A stretch of 64,000 nt of DNA from Roseiflexus sp. RS-1 (GTDB lineage Bacteria > Chloroflexota > Chloroflexia > Chloroflexales > Roseiflexaceae): assembly GCF_000016665.1 (NCBI RefSeq), contig NC_009523.1, positions 4,401,501-4,465,500 of the forward strand, in the 5' to 3' direction. Each line of letters opens with the position of its first letter. The stretch's first letter is position 1. The notes beneath the pieces were generated by a model. That model was not told where the DNA came from and ran no database searches. It saw only the letters and a list, made by a program, of their open reading frames with translations. This document shows positions 54,623 to 64,000 of this stretch, piece by piece. The position numbers and the translations under genes are program-made.

Positions 54623-55535
54623 GAGGGCGATCAGAAAACCAGATTTGTGGTATCGTGATGGCGACCATGCCGTTCTGATGAGGAGCAATCTCGTATGCCA
54701 CGACGTGCACTTCGATCCTATCCAACCAAGGATGCGACCGATCTGACCGATGCGCAATGGGCCGCCATCGCGCCACTCGTCGTCACCCCGTCGCCCAACG
54801 GCGGGCGTCCGACCGACATCGATCGCCGCGCGATCGTCAACGCCCTGCTGTACAAACATCGCACGGGCTGTCAATGGCGCATGCGTCCGACGGATGTTCC
54901 GCCAATGAGCTCCGTTCGGTACTATTTTGACAAATGGAATCGTGATGGAACGTTCGTCAAAATGAATGATATGCTGCGGAAACTGGCGCGACAAGCGCTG
55001 GACCGTGACCCGGAGCCGTCCATCAGCGTCCTGGACTCCCAATCCGTCAAAACGACCGAAGCAGGCGGAGAACGCGGCTACGATGGGGGAAAAAAAGGTC
55101 AATGGGCGCAAACGGCAATGCTGGGTTGATACAAAAGGGTTCTTGCTGCGCGTGCTCGTCCATCCGGCGGACATCTCTGATACCGAAGGCGCGGAGTGGC
55201 TTTTGGCCGCGCATCATCAATCGTTTCCTCGGATGCAAGAGATTCGGGTGGATGAAGGATACAAACAAGGGTTAAATGAATGGATGCAACAGAACACGAC
55301 GATACGCCTGAATGTCATTGAAAAACCGCCTGGACAAAAGGGATTTGCCGTCATCCCGAAGCGATGGGTGGTGGAACGCTCGATTGCGTGGGCGGGACGC
55401 AATCGCTGGGAGCGGCGAATAATTATTCGCCGCAACAACCGCAATCCAGAATCAAGCGAAGCCTTTCTTTATCTCGGTTCTATTGCAATGCTCCTGAATC
55501 GGCTCTATCCGAGATGTTAGTTTTTGATCACGCTC
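54623..55535 (+). mobile_element. IS5-family insertion sequence (IS427 group type), 913 bp
   Basis: Imperfect terminal inverted repeats GAGGGCGATCAGAAAACC (left) and, on the minus strand, GAGCGTGATCAAAAACTA (right). TTA flanks both sides (54620-54622 and 55536-55538), a target duplication usual for this group. It carries one transposase in two frames. It lies between the Mod remnant and the truncated DUF1156 gene. Confidence 0.85.
54695..55520 (+). CDS. IS5-family DDE transposase, two frames joined at an A7 run
   Basis: Frame one (54695-55129) has the N-terminal part LTDAQWAAIAPLV, NALLYKHRTGCQWRMRP and the first catalytic Asp in SVLDSQSVKTTE. The second frame (to 55520) holds the second Asp in RVDEGYKQG and the Glu in VVERSIAW. 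The join is GGGGGAAAAAAAGG at 55085-55098. Reading six A residues instead of seven gives the usual GGKKVNGRKR. Either transcriptional slippage restores the protein or this copy is dead. Confidence 0.88.
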
Positions 55536-56904
<1,369 letters not shown>

Positions 56905-56918
<14 letters not shown>

Positions 56919-57423
56919 GGAGTGAGAAGTGAGGAGTGAGGAACGTGCTCTATTCTTTGCACCCTGGAGCACGGGTGTCCCGCTCTTGCAGGATCTTGTG
57001 CGTAAGTATGAACGATAAACGCAAGCCGACATTGATGCCCCAGAGCGTGGGCGTCCCGCTCTTGTGGGATACCCCGGAGCGTGGGTGTTCTGCTCTGGCA
57101 GGACCTGAGTATGAACGACAAACGCAAGCCGACATTGATGCTCCGGAGCGTGGGCGTCCCGCTCTCGCAGGACAGCCAGGGGCACGCTGCCTGCGCTCCC
57201 GTGATTGGTCACATCGCTGTACGCGGGCGAGACGCCCGCGCACCCAGGTTGTGCAGGGCGGGGATGCGCACCGTTCCAGCGCACTGGGAATATCTCGGAA
57301 CGACCGTGTGGCGCCTCAGCAGGAAAGCCTCCGATCGATCACGATTTGGTATCACTGCTCATCACTCGTTGCTCACTGCTCATCTCTCACTCCTCTCCAC
57401 TCGCTTCTCACAAGGAGGACCGC
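56905..57423. repeat. Repeat-filled spacer between DUF1156 and DUF499 genes
   Basis: It opens with a purine-rich tract (GTGAGGAGTGAGAAGTGAGG) and closes with the complementary pyrimidine tract (CACTCCTCTCCACTCGCTTC). Between them are two units of about 100 bp containing GAGCGTGGGCGTCCCGCTCT and AACGCAAGCCGACATTGATG (about 57010-57140). No gene is seen. Confidence 0.7.
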
Positions 57424-60792
<3,369 letters not shown>

Positions 60793-61440
60793 TATTCAAT
60801 CTGGACAGAGCGCGGGCGTCTCGTGTGCGTCGCGTCTCCGAGGGCACGATGCCCTCGCTCCCAGGCGCAATGCGACTGCTACACCCGGACGGCGTGCGGG
60901 CGTCTCGCGCGCATGCGCGCCGGAGGCGCGCGCACCCGGGGCTGACCCTTTACAAGGGTAGGTTTTTGGAAAACCCCTGCGCGCCATCTCCCGTTTCAGG
61001 CATCAGGACGCCCAAACTCCCCCTTCTCCCCTTGTGGGAGAAGGGGGTTGGGGGATGAGGGGCAAAGGCGCATAGGAATGCAGAACATCGCTCATCTCTC
61101 CCAAAAACTCTACACTTGAGAGGGGCAGACGCATTGGGTCGCCGACGCTTGGCTGGAACTGCAAAAACTCTACACTTGAGAGGGGCAGACCCTGCGGACG
61201 TCCCGGTTCGCGTGAACCTGGACGGCGCGCGGGCGTCTCGGTCCGCGTCGCGTCTCCGAGGGCACGATGCCCTCGCTCCCAGGCGCAATGCGACCCCTTC
61301 CGTTGAACCTGTTGGACAAGGTTGAACCCTCCTCGGACGACCGCAATCACCATCGCGCGCCTCACGCGGCGACCGAAATGAATTTCGGTCTACCCTCTGC
61401 TGGAAACGGGCGCCTCGCGCCTCACGCGGCGACCGAAATG

Positions 61441-61671
61441 ATGGTCTTTGAACAAATAATCCGGTATAGCCCGCGCAGGCGGGCTTTGCCCTGGTTAGCC
61501 GAGGGCTTATGGTCTTTGAGTAAATAATCCGCTACAGCCCGCGCAGGCGGGCTTCGCCCTGGCTAGCCGAGGGCTTCAGCCCCACGGCTAGCGCAGTATA
61601 GCGGATTTAATTTTCAATCTCCATCAGCCCCACGGCTAGCGGGGATAGCGGAATAAATTCTCAATCGCCAT
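61441..61671 (-). repeat. R116 repeat, copy H, interrupted by copy I
   Basis: Outer parts 61441-61508 (68 bp) and 61625-61671 (47 bp) add to 115 bp. Flanks CCGAAATG (61433-61440) and AATTTCGG (61672-61679) are the split R165 palindrome. Confidence 0.88.
61509..61624 (-). repeat. R116 repeat, copy I, nested inside copy H
   Basis: 116 bp from ATGGTCTTTGAGTAAATAAT to TTTTCAATCTCCAT. Its flanks GGGCTT and CAGCCC are the split internal palindrome of copy H. This gives three levels: R165 holds H, and H holds I. Confidence 0.88.
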
Positions 61672-61745
61672 AATTTCGGTCTACCCTCCGCACCCTCCTC
61701 CCCCCACGACCTTTCCCAACTTTGCGCTGTTTTCTTTGTTTATGG

Positions 61746-61774
61746 TTGACAAATAGTATTTATTAGACTATACT
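61746..61774 (+). promoter_or_regulatory. Strong promoter of the hmu operon
   Basis: Consensus TTGACA (61746-61751), a 17-bp spacer and TATACT (61769-61774). The surrounding 60 bp are AT-rich. Confidence 0.75.
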
Positions 61775-61781
61775 AACCAAC
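61763..61781 (+). promoter_or_regulatory. Possible DtxR/IdeR-type iron box
   Basis: TTAGACTATACTAACCAAC overlaps the -10 and matches 13 of 19 positions of the DtxR/IdeR consensus TTAGGTTAGCCTAACCTAA by my count. The core TTAG-ACTATA-CTAA is a dyad. Binding would block transcription when iron is plentiful. Confidence 0.45.
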
Positions 61782-61868
61782 GAGGTTAGCGTTCTACTCC
61801 TGCTCTGTTCTGGCATATCAACCGTTGTGCGTGTGCGCCGTGATTGCGCGCCTGGATTCGGGGGTTTG

Positions 61869-62693
61869 GTGTCCGCTCCTCTGATCGAAGCGTGTGCGCT
61901 CAGTTATTACGCCGGTGATCGCTGCCTGCTCGATGCCGTGTCACTGACGGTCAATGGTGGCGAAGTTGTGGCAATCGTCGGTCCGAACGGCGCCGGGAAG
62001 AGTACATTGATCAGTCTGCTTGCCGGTGATCTCCCTCCGACCGCCGGTCGTGTGCTGCTCGGAGGCATCCCGCTGGAACGGATGCGCGCCGGTGATCAGG
62101 CGCTACGGCGATCAGTTCTCCGTCAGCGAATTCATGTGGCGTTGCCCTTTACCACCTTCGAGGTGGTGCTCATGGGGCGCACACCGCACCTTCGCGGACG
62201 ATCCGAGGGGCGAGAGGATGTCGTTATTGTTCAGAACGCCCTGAACCGTACCGGGATGGCGCCGTTTGCGGAACGGCTGTTTCCAACCCTCTCCGGGGGT
62301 GAACAGACCCGTGCCAGCCTTGCGCGCGTGCTGGCGCAGCAGGCGCCGCTTGTGTTGCTCGATGAACCGACCGCTGCGCTCGATCTGCGTCATCAGCATG
62401 CGGCGCTGCGCCTGGCGCGCGCAGTAGCTGCCAGCGGCGGCGCCGCCGTGATCGTCCTGCACGACCTCAACCTGGCAGCCGGGTATGCTGACCGGATCGG
62501 CATTCTGCACGAAGGGCGATTGGTTGCGATTGGCGCGCCATGGGATGTGCTGCGCCCGGAATTGTTGAGCGCTGTGTACGGTATTCCGATCGTCGTTCAC
62601 CCGCACCCGCACACAGGCGCCCCGCTGTTGCTCACCCTTCCCGATGTTCCTTCGTCAGGACAAGGAGGCGTCTATGAAGTCCTGGAAGCCTGA
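61869..62693 (+). CDS. hmuV: Haem/iron ABC transporter ATP-binding protein HmuV
   Basis: About 274 residues. Walker A is VGPNGAGKST, signature LSGGEQTRASLARVLAQ, Walker B LVLLDEPTAALD, and the H-loop VIVLHDLNLA. The arrangement LIEACALSYYAGDRCLLDAVS and the later PWDVLRPELLSAVYGIPIVV match HmuV-type ATPases that drive haem import. GTG at 61869 (GGGGG upstream) gives the family length. An upstream GTG at 61827 would add 14 residues. Its 3' end overlaps hmuT by 20 bases. Confidence 0.9.
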   Translation: MSAPLIEACALSYYAGDRCLLDAVSLTVNGGEVVAIVGPNGAGKSTLISLLAGDLPPTAGRVLLGGIPLERMRAGDQALRRSVLRQRIHVALPFTTFEVVLMGRTPHLRGRSEGREDVVIVQNALNRTGMAPFAERLFPTLSGGEQTRASLARVLAQQAPLVLLDEPTAALDLRHQHAALRLARAVAASGGAAVIVLHDLNLAAGYADRIGILHEGRLVAIGAPWDVLRPELLSAVYGIPIVVHPHPHTGAPLLLTLPDVPSSGQGGVYEVLEA

Positions 62694-63756
62694 TCACCGT
62701 TCAGTCGCGGCTACTGGTCGTCTGCGTCAGACTCTTCTCCTGTTCAGCCTGGCAGTCGCAGTACTGCTCGCCGCGTGTGGGACAACGTCGTCCTCCGGCG
62801 GCGTGTCGTCTCCAACTGCACTCCCTGCGCCAACGTCGCCTTCCGCTGCGCCGGCGAGCCTGGCGAGCGGCGCGGAGATGGCGCCGGGCGAGGCGGAACC
62901 GCAACTTCCAGCCACAGTCGTCGATTATCAGGGAGAACAGGTTACGATCACGTCAATCGAACGCATCGTCAGCCTGAATGGTGATATAACCGAAATCATT
63001 TTTGCGCTTGGCATGGGGGAGTATGTGGTCGGCGTCGATAGCAGCGCGACCTATCCCCCTGAGCGCACGAAGATGCTGCCGAACATTGGTTATCAGCGTC
63101 GCCTGAGCGCCGAGGGCATCCTGTCGCTCAATCCAACGCTGGTTATTGGTGATGAAGCAGCTGGACCGCCTGAGACGCTTGCGCAGATCCGCGCTGCTGG
63201 CGTGCCGCTGGCAATCACTGCCGATCCGCCGTCGCTCGATGCGCCGCAACAGAAGATCCGTTTTGTCGCGCAGGCGCTGGGCATCCCACAACGCGGCGAA
63301 CGCCTGGCAGCGCAGGTTGAAGCCGAAATCGCCGCTGCGCGCGATCTGGCGCGGCGGATTACCAACCCGCCCCACGTTTTGTTTCTCTACCTGCGCGGCA
63401 CAGATGTCCAGCAGGTTGCCGGACGCAATACCGCCGTTGACGTGATGATCGCTGCTGCCGGCGGCATCAATGCTGCGGCTGATGCGGGTATCGTGGAGTT
63501 CAAGCCGTTGAGTCCCGAAGTCGTGATCGCGGCGCAACCAGACGTTCTGCTGGTTCTTGACAAGGGGCTGGAATCGGTCGGCGGCGTCGATGGTCTATTG
63601 AAGATACCAGGTCTCGCCGACACGCCTGCCGGCAGGCAGCGCCGGATTATCGCTCTCGACGATCTCTATCTGCTCGGCATGGGTCCTCGCACCGGTCAGG
63701 CGCTCACCGATCTGACCATTGCCTTCTACGATGCTGCTCAGGGGAGTCGTCCATGA
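62674..63756 (+). CDS. hmuT: Haem/iron ABC transporter substrate-binding lipoprotein HmuT
   Basis: A 360-residue lipoprotein. The signal peptide ends in the lipobox LLAAC, followed by a Ser/Pro/Ala linker. The periplasmic-binding fold of the haemin type follows: RIVSLNGDITEIIFALGMGEYVVGVD, YQRRLSAEGILSLNPTLVIGDEAAGPPE and GGVDGLLKIPGLADTPAGRQRRI. AAGGAGG lies six bases before the ATG. In this (Gram-negative-like or monoderm) envelope it would capture haem or iron chelates outside the membrane. Confidence 0.92.
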   Translation: MKSWKPDHRSVAATGRLRQTLLLFSLAVAVLLAACGTTSSSGGVSSPTALPAPTSPSAAPASLASGAEMAPGEAEPQLPATVVDYQGEQVTITSIERIVSLNGDITEIIFALGMGEYVVGVDSSATYPPERTKMLPNIGYQRRLSAEGILSLNPTLVIGDEAAGPPETLAQIRAAGVPLAITADPPSLDAPQQKIRFVAQALGIPQRGERLAAQVEAEIAAARDLARRITNPPHVLFLYLRGTDVQQVAGRNTAVDVMIAAAGGINAAADAGIVEFKPLSPEVVIAAQPDVLLVLDKGLESVGGVDGLLKIPGLADTPAGRQRRIIALDDLYLLGMGPRTGQALTDLTIAFYDAAQGSRP

Positions 63757-64000
63757 GCGCCGCAATGACGATCACGTTGCAACGGATTGCCGGATGGCGG
63801 CGAACAGGACTGCTCCCTGCGCTGATCCTGGCGCTGGCGGTGGCTGTGGCGCTCGGCGCGGGCATCGGTCCGGTTGTTGTTCCGCCTGACGTTATGCTGG
63901 CTATCCTGTTGCGCAAAACCGGCATCCTGCTCGATGTGCCGGTCAGCATGCAGCAGGAAGCGATTTTCTGGACGATCCGCCTGCCGCGTGTGGCGCTGGG
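63753..64000 (+). CDS. hmuU: FecCD-family haem/iron permease HmuU, 5' part
   Basis: Eighty-three residues are visible before the window ends. The start overlaps the hmuT stop (ATGA). A first transmembrane helix (LLPALILALAVAVALGAGIG) and the FecCD motif IFWTIRLPRVALG, typically RLPRxLxA, are seen. It should be the membrane channel of the importer. Confidence 0.88.
   Translation, partial: MSAAMTITLQRIAGWRRTGLLPALILALAVAVALGAGIGPVVVPPDVMLAILLRKTGILLDVPVSMQQEAIFWTIRLPRVAL

Larger units (their letters stand above)
61299..61690 (+). repeat. R165 dispersed repeat, copy 4, degenerate and split
   Basis: Starts CCGTTGAACCTGTTGGACAA. One CCGAAATGAATTTCGG palindrome is intact (61373-61388). A duplicated second one is split by R116 at 61441. 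Both outer ends are missing. Confidence 0.65.
60793..61868. other. Repeat-rich intergenic region, over 1 kb
   Basis: No gene is seen. In order: a GGGC-palindrome repeat (about 60815-60875), GGCGTGCGGGCGTCTCGCGC-type hairpins, a unit of the 111-bp repeat in reverse orientation (60958-61060), a 28-bp direct repeat (61103-61130 and 61163-61190), another GGGC-palindrome repeat (61225-61290), and the R165/R116 nest (61299-61690). The hmu promoter ends the region. Confidence 0.7.

Noticed and set aside
61103-61190. Two 28-bp direct repeats 32 bp apart, like a short CRISPR
   Set aside because: Only two copies, no further repeat or cas gene. The spacer-like 32 bp is part of the local repeat mosaic.

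Overview
The window looks like chromosomal DNA of a GC-rich, free-living bacterium. I infer a Chloroflexota member of the Roseiflexus/Chloroflexus type. The grounds are a five-subunit bidirectional NAD-linked NiFe hydrogenase (hoxEFUYH), a prkA-yeaH-spoVR cluster, GH51 and GH127 arabinofuranosidases, TTG/GTG starts, and very dense families of short palindromic repeats. The assignment rests on gene content only; no database search was possible.

Layout. 0-5 kb: a beta-lactamase-like hydrolase running off the left edge, a lipoprotein, a small zinc-ribbon protein, a 111-bp tandem repeat and a GH51 arabinofuranosidase. 5-7 kb: a HAD dehalogenase and an MntA/HepT toxin-antitoxin pair. 7.2-13.8 kb: asp23-fakA-degV-degV-recG on the minus strand, diverging from rpmB. 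13.9-21.2 kb: a long minus-strand run, prkA-yeaH-spoVR-hypothetical-prmC-Cof phosphatase, behind a strong promoter. 21.3-26.7 kb: SAM hydroxide adenosyltransferase, dynamin-like GTPase, an orphan H-box protein and an S9 peptidase. 26.8 kb: tRNA-Thr(UGU) with promoter and terminator. 27.5-28.6 kb: a repeat nest. 28.6-37.4 kb: a PAS/STAS sensor, a DsbA-like protein and hoxW-hoxH-hoxY-hoxU-hoxF-hoxE. 37.4-47.8 kb: metabolic and membrane genes (VWA protein, GH127, PCD-VOC fusion, Uma2, PdeM, amino-acid oxidase, acetamidase). 47.9-60.8 kb: an accessory region with tandem Uma2 genes, nucleotidyltransferase/HEPN pairs, a decayed type III restriction-modification operon, an IS5-type insertion sequence, a truncated DUF1156 methylase and a large HEPN-DUF499 ATPase. 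61.7-64 kb: a haem/iron ABC importer (hmuV, hmuT, start of hmuU) behind a promoter overlapped by a possible iron box.

The most unusual signal is a 116-bp repeat with imperfect terminal inverted repeats (called R116 here). Most copies sit exactly in the two-base loop of a palindrome: either the palindrome of a second repeat family (R165, CCGAAATG^AATTTCGG) or that of another R116 copy (GGGCTG^AAGCCC). Empty and filled sites are both visible, and two copies are nested inside other copies. This looks like a non-autonomous mobile element that targets hairpin loops. Other repeat families are GGGC-loop-GCCC palindromes (including an 11 x 25-bp array), 7-bp tandem repeats inside the hox operon, and purine/pyrimidine tracts that run in frame through two defence genes.

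All starts were chosen from ribosome-binding sites, overlaps and family length. Repeat lengths and spacings were counted by eye.
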